Positions 42,387-55,267 of a stretch of DNA of 64,000 nt are shown one piece after another. The notes beneath the pieces were generated by a model, which was not told where the DNA came from, did not search any database, and saw only the letters and a program-made list of their open reading frames with translations. Both the position numbers and the translations under genes were made by a program. Position 1 is the first letter of the stretch, and each line of letters starts with the position of its first letter. The stretch comes from Biscogniauxia marginata (taxonomy: Eukaryota; Ascomycota; Sordariomycetes; Xylariales; Xylariaceae): the NCBI GenBank assembly GCA_022695795.1, contig MU404109.1:124001-188000 (forward strand). The letters run 5' to 3'.

Positions 42387-43802
42387 ATGGGTAATGTCCA
42401 TAGCATTGACGAACGGGAGACAGAACCTCCAAGGCGGACCCATCACAGACACAGACGTAGACATCGCAGGTCCCACGCTTCGGAACAAAGCAGAAGGCAC
42501 CAAGGAAGTGGTTCTCCCCGTGGCCGGAGACTAGCTCGTTCTACATCGACATCTATTCCCGAAACATCCCGAAATCGAAGCGCCCATACACCGACGCAGG
42601 ATCACATTTCCCCTAGCCCCCCAAGCGCTTCGAATCATCGTAGCGACCATGGAACGCATAGGCCGAGAGAAAATTATAGGCCATCCAGACGACACGGACG
42701 AACTAATCGGCATCGTTCTAGGAGGCGCCACCGGCATCAGCATCATGAGCATGCGAATGAGGATCATGTATCCAGCCCGTCTGGACGCCGTCGGGGGCGA
42801 ACACAGCCAAGTGCAATACTTCGGTCAGTGTCACGAACACCTACCCATAGCCCCAATGGAGTCAGCAAGAGCAAGAGGAAGGTCAAGAAAAAAGGAAAGG
42901 GGGAGGGACCTGCGGGCACAGCGCATCGGAGAAGATCTCGAATAAATCCTCAGCCGCCATCTCCTATCCCGCAAATCACCATCCAACCACCTACAGAACC
43001 TACACGGTCCTCCTCAATCTCCGCCCCTATCAATCACACTACTTCCGGTCGCCAAATAACAACCATCGCAAACACCAATACCACTAACAATCCCCCTCGT
43101 AATCATCACAATCATCATCATCCTAGGCCCCTCGCACCATCTAGGCAAACACCAACAGCCCGAACCCTCCAGCCGCCCACCCTCCGGTCCGCAGCCCGTA
43201 CGGCTCTGGCCCGTGACCCAGGTGACCTCACACGCACGCACATCGCCGGCGTCGAAGTCACGGGAGCGCCGCTGCCCCTCGACGCCACGGTCCTGGCGCG
43301 GAGCCCCGGCGATCAGACCCGCTCCCATGTGCACGGCGTAGCTGCGGTTTCGGCTGCGGCTACCGCAGGCCTGCCGGACTGTCCCGACTCTGCCGAGGCG
43401 GTGGCGGGTGGGAGCGGGGCACGAGCAAGCGCCGCATCGCGGAGGCGGAGGCAGAGGCGAAGACGTAGGCGGAGCCGCCGTGCGCGCCGGAGCCGGGGTG
43501 GCTTCCACACGGGGCTGCGGGGGGACTCCGGGTCTGGGTCGGGATCCTGGTCGGAGTCGGAGTCGGGGTCGGGGTCTAGCTCCGTCGCTAATAGCGTAGG
43601 GAGTGGTGGTAGTAGTAGTAGTAGTGCTGGCGGTGGTGGCAGCGGTGGTGACGATAGTAGCAGTTATGGTAGTGACGACTCCTTCGATTGGGATTACCCG
43701 ACTTACGGTGGTACTCAATTCCAGGAGGATATAGACTGGGGGATATTGAGGCAGGACGAGAGGGATCGGGATGTGCTCTTGAGGTTGGGGTTCCTGGGAT
43801 GA
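42387..43802 (+). CDS. Arg/His/Ser-rich low-complexity protein with an N-myristoylation motif
   Basis: Single-exon frame of 471 residues, which I do not recognise. It starts MGNVHSID, which fits the N-myristoylation consensus (Gly2, Ser6), so a membrane link is plausible. Residues ~15-180 are rich in RR, HR and SR. A Pro/Thr/Asn-rich middle with HNHHHPRP follows, then two similar units near 275-310 (ALARDPGDLTRTHIAGVEV and VLARSPGDQTRSHVHGVAA). Then come a basic run (RRRRQRRRRRR-type), a GSGS/SSS stretch, and a short ordered-looking end (WDYPTYGGTQFQEDIDWGIL, then RDVLLRLGFLG). The ordered ends argue for a real gene. Confidence 0.6.
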   Translation: MGNVHSIDERETEPPRRTHHRHRRRHRRSHASEQSRRHQGSGSPRGRRLARSTSTSIPETSRNRSAHTPTQDHISPSPPSASNHRSDHGTHRPRENYRPSRRHGRTNRHRSRRRHRHQHHEHANEDHVSSPSGRRRGRTQPSAILRSVSRTPTHSPNGVSKSKRKVKKKGKGEGPAGTAHRRRSRINPQPPSPIPQITIQPPTEPTRSSSISAPINHTTSGRQITTIANTNTTNNPPRNHHNHHHPRPLAPSRQTPTARTLQPPTLRSAARTALARDPGDLTRTHIAGVEVTGAPLPLDATVLARSPGDQTRSHVHGVAAVSAAATAGLPDCPDSAEAVAGGSGARASAASRRRRQRRRRRRSRRARRSRGGFHTGLRGDSGSGSGSWSESESGSGSSSVANSVGSGGSSSSSAGGGGSGGDDSSSYGSDDSFDWDYPTYGGTQFQEDIDWGILRQDERDRDVLLRLGFLG

Positions 43803-45406
43803 TGATTTAGGGTTGGTTATTAGGGGGGAAGGTTAGGGGGACAAGGTATGTAGATAGTCTCTTCTTTTCTGGTTCCTACGTTGTATTAGTTTTGTTGTAG
43901 CGTCTCCGATATCCCCGTTTCTTTCCGCCTGATAGATCTAGGGGGGTGGGGTGTTAGTTAGGATCGGAGGGTGGTTGACCTTGATAACGAAAGACGCGAA
44001 ATGTCGAGTTGTAGTTTATTAGGTACGTTAATATGGATTAATTTATGGAGTAAGAGTTGATGGATCTAGAAGAATGGTTTAATAGTATACCTATTCCTAT
44101 TACGAATCACCCGTCTTCAAGAACCAGATGAATTTTGTGAGATAGTAGATGTAATTTTGGATTTAGGGCTATTATTGGCAATGTAGAATCCGCGAGGTTT
44201 AACCACAACAATGCGTTCGGTAGGTACATTCGAACATACATTTATACTAACGAAAGCTTCAGAAACAAGCTATTCATCCCATATAGATCAACCAACCTCT
44301 AGCAAATTGTTATAAAAAGAAGCTGAAAGGCATTGTGGTTGGAATGAAAATGGCAGATGGGGATTTCGTCAATATACTGATTTAGGACAGTGACGACTTC
44401 AGTTGAACTCTATCCATGAGACTAATAACTCACGTGGCAACAATACAGAAGTATCAGTCCGGAATGAAAAGAGATGAGTTAAGTCAGGTAGATCTAGAGC
44501 AGTTGACCATACGAATCCTTGGGATCGGTATAGTTATACTACGGCTTCAAAATACTGTAGCGTTGAAATACGTGAAAAGACCTTCATTGATGGCATTGTA
44601 GTGAAGAACCTGGAATCAAATCTCTATACAGAATCACGGGAAAGGGTCGATAGACACATACAAAAAGCTCTAGTAAGGCTTGAAACTCTACTAAGTATCG
44701 TCACAGGCAAATGTAGGGAGCATTATTCGCGTATCATGTGAGAATTAAACTTGGTTCCTTGGCCCCTTTCTCGCACCATCGGGGGAGTTTGACTCCTTGC
44801 TCACAGTCCAACCCTATATAATATTCATCAGAGCCCTGAATCATCACATACGACCATAGGACTCAGAATACTCGGCATCCCGTCCGCTCTGCCCTAGATA
44901 AGCTGGGTACCGCCAGATTAGTAGTTGGGTCGGTGACGACCAGCGAATCCCTGGTGTTGTATGTTTTTGATTTATTTCTTTTTTTTGCCCTTACTCCTTG
45001 ATCCTTTCTATAATTCTCTCTTTCTCGTGTATTTACGTGGATATTAAATGTAGATTGTCTTCGTTGATGTCGACTTGGTTGAACGCGATTCCTCCAAGGC
45101 GATTGAACCCCAGTATCCTCATTGTGGATGATAATTACCCGGATTAGGTGGATGGAGATTGGTACTAACTGGTCAACTGCTTACTACATGCGTTCCTTAC
45201 TGGCATGAAATGATAAACAGAGAGAGCGACGTATATAAATAATATCAGGATACCAGCTAATCAATTTGACATATTAGATCCAAAACCCAACAAGGGAAAA
45301 GACATTGCCATGGGCCCCCACAATGTACGGGTCTTTGCCAACCTAGCCCTACTACAACTACATAGCCATACCGGGTAACTCTGAGAGCCCTATTACATGT
45401 TAGCAT
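43803..45406. other. AT-rich gene-poor spacer
   Basis: No supported gene in 1.6 kb. Marks the start of the AT-rich accessory part of the window. Confidence 0.5.
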
Positions 45407-46594
45407 TTATATCGTGAATGTCAGGAAGTCAGGGAAATTACATCCATCGGTTTCTTCACCAACCATATCCTGAACTTTGCACTGGTTCGCGACGGACATA
45501 GCTTGCTTTGTAATAGAACCACAGCCGTCGTAAAAACACTCAGACTTATCCATTGCGCGTTGGAGGGCATCGCCTTTCCACCCAAACATGTAGTCGGCGT
45601 GGGTGCCGTACCCATTACCTTCGAAGCTCCATACAAACGGATTAGGAGTACCAGAAGGCCACATGCTGTTAAACTTGGTTGTGTCCCTATCGACAATTGA
45701 GTTAGTAATTCGTTATTCCGGCAAAGACTTCGATGATTATGATAGAAGCTCTCAAATGTACATACCAGGTGATTTCAAAGGTCACTTGTGGTACGCGGAC
45801 AGGATGAGACGCCGGACAGGCGGGGGCGTTATTAAAGTAATCTGTATTGACAGTGTTGTACATATGGGATTGATGGTCGGGACTATCAAGATTCTTGCCA
45901 TCCCAGCATCTAAGCTTAGTTAGTATGAGTATATAGCCCAGATCAAATGGGTTTTCTAACGCAGGGAAGTGGTGGGTAGTGAAGATACCACCCGAACATG
46001 GTTTTTCAGGGAAGTCAGCCTGTAATGCACCTCTGCTACCTCCTGTCATGCATTGGTAACTGAGTCCGATGTGAGAACGTGAGGTGGCAGTTGGACTGCC
46101 CACGGTCATGCGAAAGCCCTTTGTAAGTGTTAGAAATTACGATAACGTTAGGGTATATAATTAAGTAACAGTACCGGTGGGAAGCTCTTGATGGGTTGTT
46201 GTTGGATGTTATCCCTGCTTAAATCGAACTGGGTATAATAGACTGTAAGTCCACCTTGAGCACCGTTAGAACCTCCTAACAAGGGTTGGACAGGAACCAC
46301 GGGAACACGATGGTAAGAGCCATTAGTAGGGTGCTTGAAATATAAGTGCGCAGTCCAGTAATTAGACAAGTCTTCCGCCATTTGGCAAGTAGTACAAGTA
46401 GCCCTGGCCCCAACATCGCCAGTCATAGTGGCATTAAATGCATTTCCACCAACAATGTGATGAACATGGGCGGACGGGCTCCTGCCAGGCTCGACAACGG
46501 GATCAAGACGTTGAATAGTCAAAGTCGAGCATGGGAAACGAAGGCCGGCTTGGACAAGCGTAATAAGCGCAGCGACTGTAGAGAGCAATTTCAT
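45407..46594 (-). CDS. secreted DUF1996 protein
   Basis: Three exons (46594-46175, 46118-45766, 45686-45407) give 350 residues. The first ~17 (MKLLSTVAALITLVQAG) form a signal peptide. LRFPCSTLTIQRLDPVVEPG and HVHHIVGGNAFNATM are the DUF1996 hallmark, followed by CTTCQMAEDLSNYWTAHLYF, FRMTVGSP and CWDGKNLDSPDHQSHMYN. The third exon carries VWSFEGNGYGTHADYMFGWK and the Cys-rich end. DUF1996 proteins are secreted, often found in plant-associated or wood-associated fungi and often linked to WSC domains (none here); their role is not known. An in-frame ATG 78 nt upstream exists, but the signal peptide supports the start used. Confidence 0.87.
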
Positions 46595-49012
46595 CTTTGC
46601 GACTGTCCTGACTTTGGTAGTATTAGCAACGGCGAGCTGAAGATTTGAAGGAAGGAAAGTTAGGAGGCGCACTCCGGGATCTACAGAGCTTCTAGGCTCA
46701 TTTTAAGATTGTTCTGAATCTTGTTTGAGCGGCAAAACTCTTTTCCCTCTAGATGGGAAAGCAGAGCACAGCACGAAGAGGAGATAACGAATGGAAGATT
46801 GCTCAAGTCTGCTACCAATCAGCTTACATCTATTATTATCCGGCGATATAGCAACCTCATAAACATATGCCGAGCCTGCATTCTATTATGTATGGAAGAT
46901 TAACAGGCTCTCGGCAAACGCTCTTCCTACGTTCTCCTCATTATCTATATTCTCTTCATTGGCTTCCAAAAGCGCCTCCAGTCAGGTACTTGGAGTCCCT
47001 CGCATCATCATAAATTAACAACGCGCCCCCGCAACTGGCTACATATGATTAGGCATGATCCTGCTGTGGCATTCTTAAATCGGCTAATTACGCACAACCT
47101 CTATCCGCGTGTAAACAATACTTAGAGTCATGCTCCATGGCAGTTTCCGTGGCCCCTTTTACTGTGCGCAAGACTCTCGATAGGGGCAAGGCGCCGTCAC
47201 ATCAGTGTGTGTTCCAGTTCGTGGGCTTCAAGTTTAGCATAGGGGTTTCTATTTTGCGCTCCCAGAAGCTCAAGTTCTAGACATATCTATACCACCTGCA
47301 CAAGATTTATATTCAAAATCTCCATTACTCTCTCATTAGACTTAGACTATACATTCCTAATTTCATAAACCATCGCTGCCACCCCACGACCCAATTTGAG
47401 CCTGCCATATTCGACTTGGCTACACAACATATATCGTTTCGCTGGCAATGTAGCATATGACAGATGAGGCAATAAAGAACGGTAAAATGGTTATATTCTC
47501 TTTTCCTTCTTGTTGTATGCGACTTAAAAGATGAGATACTTTGCTTGATAAAAATTCTATGGAGAACGATGAGAGGACCCTTGAGGGACCTTATAATAAA
47601 TGTAACCTAGCCTTAAGGGTGTTGTTATAAACCACGATAATGGGGAATTGTAGGAAAAGGCATTCCTGCATATGCAAGAGAATGGACATCATCGCCCTTT
47701 AGTAAAATAAAAGCTTAGGCATTAGACTAGATAAGCCACGTCCATAGACCTACCTATACATAGTACCCGGGTGACTCAACCCCGTTATTGCAATAATATT
47801 TCACCAGCAAAGTTCTAGGAGTACGGCTTAACTTTATTATCCCTTAATTTTGATTCAGTAACCTTCACGTAAAGAAGCCCATACTGTGGGTGTATGTGAC
47901 ATACAGGGCACCATTTCGGATCTTAAAACCTATAGTTTTAGAGACTTCTATACCGGTAGGCATCATTTATACGCAAGATGTATCTCTTCGTCAAAGTTAC
48001 AAGGACAGATCTGTAGTAAATAAAGTGTCCAGGACGTAGATACATAGACGAGTAGTTTGATTTGTTACTCTGCTTAATTATTGGCCTTATCACTATTCTA
48101 CATACCTTATCAACTGGAGACTCCGGTCTTATCATTCTTCAGTCGTTAATATGCACTTTTCATAAGGCCAACTAACCACAGCCCATCAAGACATTAACTC
48201 TCTCTGAGGAACAAACAAGTGGTGTTTGGGGGAGGCACATCAGTTCTGAGCGTTGGCTGCTACCAAATGAAAGTTATCCCGTTATCCCATTTCTTGAGAT
48301 ATGTGATACATTGAGCTTATGATATAGAGTGCAGAGTACAACAGTAACTATACATAGAAACATAGACTAGTGTATTAAGGGATTAATAATGTTAAAGACT
48401 AAATTGTAGGCCAATTCATGAAGACATTGGCGCTCAGAGTGTCAAGCAAGTGTCAAGCTAACTATCTTGGCATATAAGAACTAAAGCATGTCATCACTCT
48501 TGAGTATTTTGTTTTGATAAGAATTATTTTCGAATACGCCGTATCGAAAATTTCTCGCAAACTTCTGTAGCATTAATGAGATAATACTACATTGAACTAT
48601 GCCATAATCCTACATTTCATTGTTTGTACAACATACGCCAAGAATAGAGCTCGTGGAGATACCTTTGCCGTGTAAAATAAGTTGTCTAGTGTCAAGCGTA
48701 ACTATGGAGCCTCGTTTACGCTCAATAAAACTCGTCGATATACGTACCTCTCTGTAAATTTATAGGCGGTGTGTGCGACGCCTTAGTATAAGTCTCATTC
48801 GCCGAGGCCTTTGGGCTAGAGTGTTAGTGATACATGATCTGTAAATAGATTCTCGGCCAGTGAATATAAATAATATCGATTCCTCGTCCTTTCTTTTCTA
48901 TACCATCTCGTCCATATTATGAAGTCTAGAATTTACTTATTGATTCACCTATCCATTTCATTGGCCATTAGCTTTAACAGAACACGAGTTCAATATGCCT
49001 CAGCTGGAAAAT
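46595..49012. other. AT-rich spacer between the DUF1996 and UbiA genes
   Basis: 2.4 kb with no supported gene; stops are frequent in all frames. An open stretch starting with an ATG near 48920 runs in the frame of the UbiA coding part but meets a TGA at 49010. Confidence 0.45.
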
Positions 49013-49329
49013 GAAGGATCATATGGGAAAAGTGGAAGTTCTCCCATCCCGGTATGACCAAGAATTATTAGTATATCAAATCCACATCACATCCCACATG
49101 TACTAACATGTGGTTCTTTACCAGAAAACTCGTTCAATTTTTATCATATAAAGACACTCTATCTGTTTACGAAGAGTGACTTTAAAACAGTAGTGGTGCC
49201 ACAAAGTGTTTTTGCTATTGCTACGGCATTATCCTCAGCTCAAGATAATATGATGACATTCACGGCACATGATCCGACACAGGGTATAGCAATCATGCTA
49301 ATTAAATCGTCCCGAATGTTGACGTGGGT
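49013..49329 (+). pseudogene. UbiA-family membrane prenyltransferase/terpene-cyclase-like gene, 5' part
   Basis: The frame WEKWKFSHP (to 49051), an intron 49052-49124 with a TACTAAC branch, then FYHIKTLYLFTKSDFKTVV and onward to 49329. This is the usual start of fungal UbiA-type proteins (an FTxSD-like segment followed by the first membrane helix). At 49329 the frame is cut in a codon by the left LTR. The other part continues at 56814. The far 5' end is not clear: no ATG lies in this frame after the TGA at 49010. Either an upstream exon is missed, or the TGA arose by C-to-T from CGA. Confidence 0.72.
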
Positions 49330-49733
49330 TGTGACGAACCTCCCTGTGTGTTCCTAGTCAGCTGACTTCACAGGTGAGTACGTACCGGGTTTTCTTGGTT
49401 TGAAGGTAACAGTGGGTTGAGATTGGTTCAAGTGATTCACGATGTTATGTTCGTTAGAGAGGTTTCAAGGTATTCTCACTATAGTATTAAAGAGTGACTA
49501 TAGTCTTAAATTGATAGCTAAAAAATGAATAACTAAATACATAGGAAATTCTAATTTACTTATACTTGTTCTCCCTTCATATAAAAACTTTCGAATTATT
49601 AAATTATTAATTCTTTATTCATAATTTAATAATTTATTAAATTATTAAATCATGAATTCTTAATCCATGATTTAACGATTTATTCTAGTCCACGTGACCC
49701 ACACGTGACACAACACAAAGAAGGTTCGTAATA
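49330..49733 (-). repeat. left LTR (3' LTR in element orientation)
   Basis: 404 bp. The first ~200 bp keep the non-mutated sequence, nearly equal to the solo LTR at 19224; the inner half is mutated toward A/T. The same positions of the right LTR are mutated in the opposite pattern. Confidence 0.9.
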
Positions 49734-49748
49734 TTATTTTTCCCCTCC
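49734..49748 (-). promoter_or_regulatory. polypurine tract of the retrotransposon
   Basis: On the minus strand GGAGGGGAAAAATAA directly precedes the left LTR, which fixes the element's direction: this LTR is its 3' end. It primes plus-strand DNA in LTR elements. Confidence 0.75.
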
Positions 49749-51369
49749 GAGAATCTTTGTCCCAAAAATAAAAAAGAATGTAACCTAATTACTCCTTTCT
49801 TGGTTATTAGTGAGTTTTTTATTCCCATTTTAACATGTCTTATTAAGTTATAAAGAACTATAAAGAAATTCCCGAAGTTTCTTGTCATGCTTGAAAGTAG
49901 GTTGAAAACAAACTGGTTTTAGTGGATATAGTTATTCTTAAAAGTCAAAAAGAAATGCCTTGTTTTTACTACGATTGTAATAAGAAAAAATATATTGCTT
50001 TAAACAAATCCAACCGTTATAATAAGTGTATTTAGATAAATCGTATTTAATACGACGTTTTTAGCATTTCCAGGAGTAATATAGCCAAGATTATTAAGTA
50101 GTTCCAAAAAATCGAAAACGAATTAAAAGAAGTTAAAACACGCCAAGAAGCTACGATGGTTCGCGTTTGTCGCCTTCATATTTAACGTCGTCTTTAATCT
50201 AAAAAGTTAAGAAAAATAATTATACGCGGTTTAAACTCTATCGAGAAATTAGAGCGCACTAAGCGCAAGGAAAAAGAATAAAAACGTCTTATTAAAGAAT
50301 CGCAACGTATAAAGAGATTATAATATTAATTTAAATCTTCGTAGGATTTACTTGCTTCCGAGGCCTACCCTTCTTCCTTCCTTAATCCTTCCTAGTAGAA
50401 TTAAGACTTCGATATTTAGGCCTTCTTAGCCGGTTTGGATTTTGGCGGTAAAAATCCTTAATTTTATTTATTAAGTTCTTTAAATGTTTAAAAGGTTCCT
50501 AAGTATTCTCTTTAGGTGGGTAACCTTCCTACTTAATAAGATATTATAGTTAATTATTAACTTTTTTTGAATTTAATATCTTTTTAACTTCGTATTTATT
50601 AGGGTTTTCTTTAAATTCTAATTGTTTTTTTAGCGAGGCGTTTTTTAGTGCTAGTTTTAAAAGCGAAACATGAAATACAAGATGGATTCTAGATTCCTTT
50701 AATAATGCTAGTTTATAATTAACTTTCGAAATAACCTCCTTAATCCTATATAGTCTTAATTTCTTAAATTTAAGTTTTTCGTTAGGTCGTTTTGTTTTAA
50801 TTTAAGGTATTTTTAATGTTGCGTTTTGTCGTTAATGGAATAAGTAAACTATGTCTCTTTTCTTAAAAATTGGTCCTTTAATTCTTTTTTTATTATAGTA
50901 CTTTGTTATTTTATTTTAAATAAATTATAATTCTTTTTGTAGTCGTTATTATACTACTTAAATCTTTTTAAATAGTATTTCTGCTCTCGGGGCTTTTATT
51001 TCGATTTTTAGCGTTTCCGTGAGTTTAATCGGTTGTTTTTAGGTTTCCGCTTTTTACCCGTATATTGCCTCGTGTGGTGACATTTTCATGTTTTTGTTAA
51101 TCGAAGTATTGTATGCTATTTAGGTTATTAATAGCAATTCTACTTAGTTATTTATTTCTTAGTTAATATAACTTTATAAATATTGTTTTATTATTTAGTT
51201 TAATTTTTCTATTTGTTCGTTTGTTTAAAGGTGATACGTTATAAATAATTTTTGTTTAATTTTTATTCGTTTTATTAAGTTAGTTTAAAATTTTAACGTA
51301 AATAACTTGTTTTTATTTAAAATAACGCGTTTTAATAACCCATATTTATTAACGTATTCTCTTAAGAAG

Positions 51370-51470
51370 TTGAAAACTAATTGTTTTATTATGCTTAATT
51401 CGTTGAATAATAAGAAGTAGGCGTATTTCGTGAGTTTATTAACAATTACCCATATGCTATTATAAGGTAC
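51370..51470 (-). pseudogene. integrase core remnant
   Basis: The minus strand reads SIWVIVNKLTKYAYFLLF, matching the gypsy integrase block (D-x-x-W-V-I-V-D-R-L-T-K). The Asp that should follow WVIV is Asn, a G-to-A change. Further on it reads FLREYVNKYG. Confidence 0.75.
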
Positions 51471-52739
51471 TCCTATAATAAGATCTTTTGATTTTAAGAG
51501 TTTTATTACGAAGTCCTATATAATTATATTTTATGTTTTATTAGGTATCTAGATTGGTTATAATAGTTTATATGGTTTATATCGTAATGCTTTAGCTTTA
51601 TTATAAATGTTATAATTCTTTATAATTTTTTTAATTGTTTGTCATATTCCTAGAAAGTCGAATTCCTTTTGAAGTCGTTTTACCGTTTTGAAAATCCCTT
51701 GGTAGCCATGTAGAGGATATTCGTGAAATTCTTTAACGAATTCGTTCTATACTTGTTTTAATACGTATACCTTTTCCTTATATAAGAAAAGTTTATCGCT
51801 GGATCCTTGTTAAGATTGTAATTATTTTTCTTTTTAATTGTAATTTTCCTTGAACCGTTATTTTTAGTTTTTTATGTTAATTCGTATATAAATTAATACA
51901 ACTAATTTATTATTCTATTATTTGAACATTTAGATATTTCTTTTATTAATTTTTGATTTATAATTTCCCTTTTTGCTAAGAAGATCTATTTAGATGTTTT
52001 CTTTCCCCTTAATGTATTAGATTTTGAAATTAAATTTAAATAAGAAAATCATCTAACGCTTATGTCTTTAGTTAAGCGTTTATATTATTATGAATCGTGT
52101 AAGGTTCTTGTAGTCTAAATAAATATCGATAAGTTCCTTGGTTTCGCTAAGCCATAATTCTTATTCTTTTAGTGCTTTAATGATTATTAATAGTTCCTTA
52201 TTATAAATTTAATAATTTAGTTTAATACTATATAGTGCTTTAAATAGATACGCGACTAAGTATTATTTCTCATTATTTTCTAATTGCTCCAGGACTACTT
52301 TAATAGCGAAATTTAAAGCGTTTATCCTTAATTATTTCTTTTTATTTTTATTTAGAAGTTTATATATAATCTTACTAGTTATAACTTTTTTTAGTTACTA
52401 AAAAGCCTATTTAGCTTTTTTAATAAAATAGAAAGCCTTTCTTGTTTTTATTAAGGTAGTTAATTCCGTTAATGATTTAGCGATACGCTCGAAATCTTTA
52501 ATGAGTTATTTAACATAATTAACAAAGCCAAGAAATGCGCATATATTTATAACATTTTTAAGTTCTAACTAATTCTTAACTATTATTATTTTTCCTTTTT
52601 AAATGCGAATTTCTCCTGGATTTATTATAAACCCTAAATAGTTTAGTTTCTTAATATGTTATTTACTTTTGGTCGGATAAATAAGTAAATTTACTTTTTT
52701 CAAGGCTTTTAACACTTGTTTTATATGTTCTTTATATTC

Positions 52740-52810
52740 CTTCTCGTTTTCTAAGTAAATTAATATATCGTTTAAGTAAACAAATACAAATTTATCTAAA
52801 AACCTGCGAA
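52740..52810 (-). pseudogene. reverse transcriptase active-site remnant (YLDD to YLND)
   Basis: The minus strand reads FVFVYLNDILIYLENEK, the gypsy RT catalytic block. The Asp at 52772-52770 is Asn (GAC to AAC), a G-to-A change as RIP makes. That alone would kill catalysis. Confidence 0.85.
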
Positions 52811-55225
52811 GGATTATTATAATTATATGTTAAAATGTAACGAGCGCGTTAATAAGTCTAAATAATATAACTTTATACTTATAATATTTATATATCGTTT
52901 AGAAGGTTATATATTATTTATGTCTCTTAACCATTTTAATTATATAGTATTTATTATAAAGGTTTAATATTATAAAGATTTAGGCCTTGCTGATTTATCC
53001 TTTTATGAGTTTTATTAGTAGTAATAAATACCCGTTTTTCTTAGTTATTTTATTAAAGTATCGGTAATTAATTACTCGTCTTTATATTAGGTTTCTTTCT
53101 TTATCGACACGTTGTTTCTCGTTTTTGTCGATTTTAAGTACCATGATTACTAGGTATCTTAACGAGGATTTAGATTCTCGAATATATTCTTTATTAAGAT
53201 CCTTTTAGATTCCCTTTTATAATGCTCTTTATTTTTCCTGATTTATAAAATATACTAAAAATAATTTTAATTGTTTTCCTTTTTTGAAGTAGATTTAATA
53301 ATTTTATTAGCTATGTTTTAGTAATTCTTTTTTTGTTTTGTTTTTAAATAATTTGTGGAAACGGAGGTATTCGCGCGGTACTTTTTTCGTTAGATTTTTA
53401 GGTTTAGTTACTCGAATTATATAGGTAATATGTTTCGTTTTTATATTTATTTCTTTGGGGTTATTTGCGGTACTTATTTCGTAATTTGTAATGATTGACT
53501 CCTCCTGTTTTTAATTTTAATAAAGCGTATTTATCTCGAAATTTATTTGTGGATTACTTTTTTTAAGCTAATTTATTCCTAAAATCATATCGTGATTTAA
53601 TATGTGTATAATATTAAAGATAACTTGTTTAAAATGTTCTTAAATAGTTACCGAGAAAAGAATTATTTCTTTTAGCACCTTATTATTCTTATAACTAAAT
53701 ATGTTTCCTTTAAAGTTCTATAACTTATACGGATTTTATTTATATATTTATAATATTCTATTTTTTTAAGCTACCTTTATTAAGACATAACTTTTATTTA
53801 CTTTTGAATTTATTAAGGCTTTATACTTTCTTTTATTATACTTAACTCTAGTTATAATAATGTTATTAAGTCCCGACTAGACTTCATATAAAAACTTGTT
53901 ATTTATGGCTTCTCGCTGCCTTACTAGCGAGAGCCTTTGCCGTTTTTTAGTTTTCCACGTCCTTTCCCTTTTAGTTTTTTTTTAGTTGTTATAACCTGGA
54001 TGTCCTTTCATTTTTAGGCTTTTATAGGAACATGTTTCTAGTAATCATTACTTAAATAGTTTCTTTAATTACTCTTTACGTAATAAGGGGTAAAAGGTTT
54101 ATCCTTTATATAAAACCTTATACATTAAAACTTTAATTTTTTTTTAAGAGCCTTTTTATAACTTAAGTCCGTTTTATCGACTTAGAATTTTTTAAAGTTC
54201 TAAATTATCCTTAAATAAAAAGAATAATCCTTGAGTTTACTTATTAAAGGTATTTTGATATTTCTCTTTAAGTTTATATTGATTTCTAAGAGCTTCCCTC
54301 CTTTCTTGAGGTATGCCTTAATAATTCGTTTATAGCCTTATTTAGTCGCACGTGTTTTTACTTATTATTTTATTAAGTGTTTTTTTATAAAGCCAAATAG
54401 ATTAATGTCGTATTTAGTTCGTTTTTCAAGCTATTATAGAAAATATAGTCCTTTTTATAATTCTTATAATTCTTCCTTAATCTCGTCTTTTTCGAAACCT
54501 ACTTCGAGTAAGTCGTATACGTCGTATGGTATCGAGATATAACATATGTAATTTTTGGTTATTATTTCGTAACTTTTTTCGGAGCTTAAGTAAAGATAAT
54601 ATGTTTTAAGGTAATATGGCTATCGTGAGGTGTTATTATAGATACACTCATTTTCTTTCGTGTTATTACTCTTTAATTCTTGAGGATAATAACCGGCTTC
54701 ATTCTTAGAACTTTTGTGTATTTAATAGGCGTCGTTAGTGTAAAAGCTTTAATGTAACGATATATATTCCCTTAAGCTTTAATAAATATTACAATTATCA
54801 TTTATGTAAAGCCTTTAATTCAAGCTATTATGCTAGCTTTTCCCCTAGTGGGTTTCGCATTTATCGTTTTTATAATGGCTTTAATGTAAATCATTATAGT
54901 TTAATTTAATTCTTAAGTCGTATCTTAGTTTATAATTATCGCATATATATAGTAATTCGCCTTCGTTATATTTTTATTTAGCTTGTTTTAATGTAAAATG
55001 TCCTAAATATAAATGGTTATTTTTTAGGCAATCTTTATAATTAACTTAATAAAATTCATAAATTCTTTTTATAAAAGCCTCTTTAATCTTTTCTACCTTA
55101 ATAATACTAATAATAAATACTTAATTTATTTCTTTGTTATTTTCGAATTAAACCCTTGTTTTAATAACTCTTTTCTTAGGTTAAGAAATCCCTTTTATTC
55201 TTAGTTCCTATTTTTTAGGATTTCG

Positions 55226-55267
55226 ATACTCGTTCTTATAATGTCCTTTCTTTCTATAATTAAAACA
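55226..55267 (-). pseudogene. gag zinc-knuckle remnant
   Basis: The minus strand reads CFNYRKKGHYKNEY. The gag CCHC knuckle is C-x2-C-x4-H-x4-C; here the second and third Cys are Tyr (TGT to TAT twice), again G-to-A. It marks the gag end of the element. Confidence 0.85.

Noticed and set aside
49685..49888. Small minus-strand frame at the edge of the retrotransposon
   Set aside because: Lies across the LTR and the polypurine tract; chance open frame in RIP-mutated DNA.
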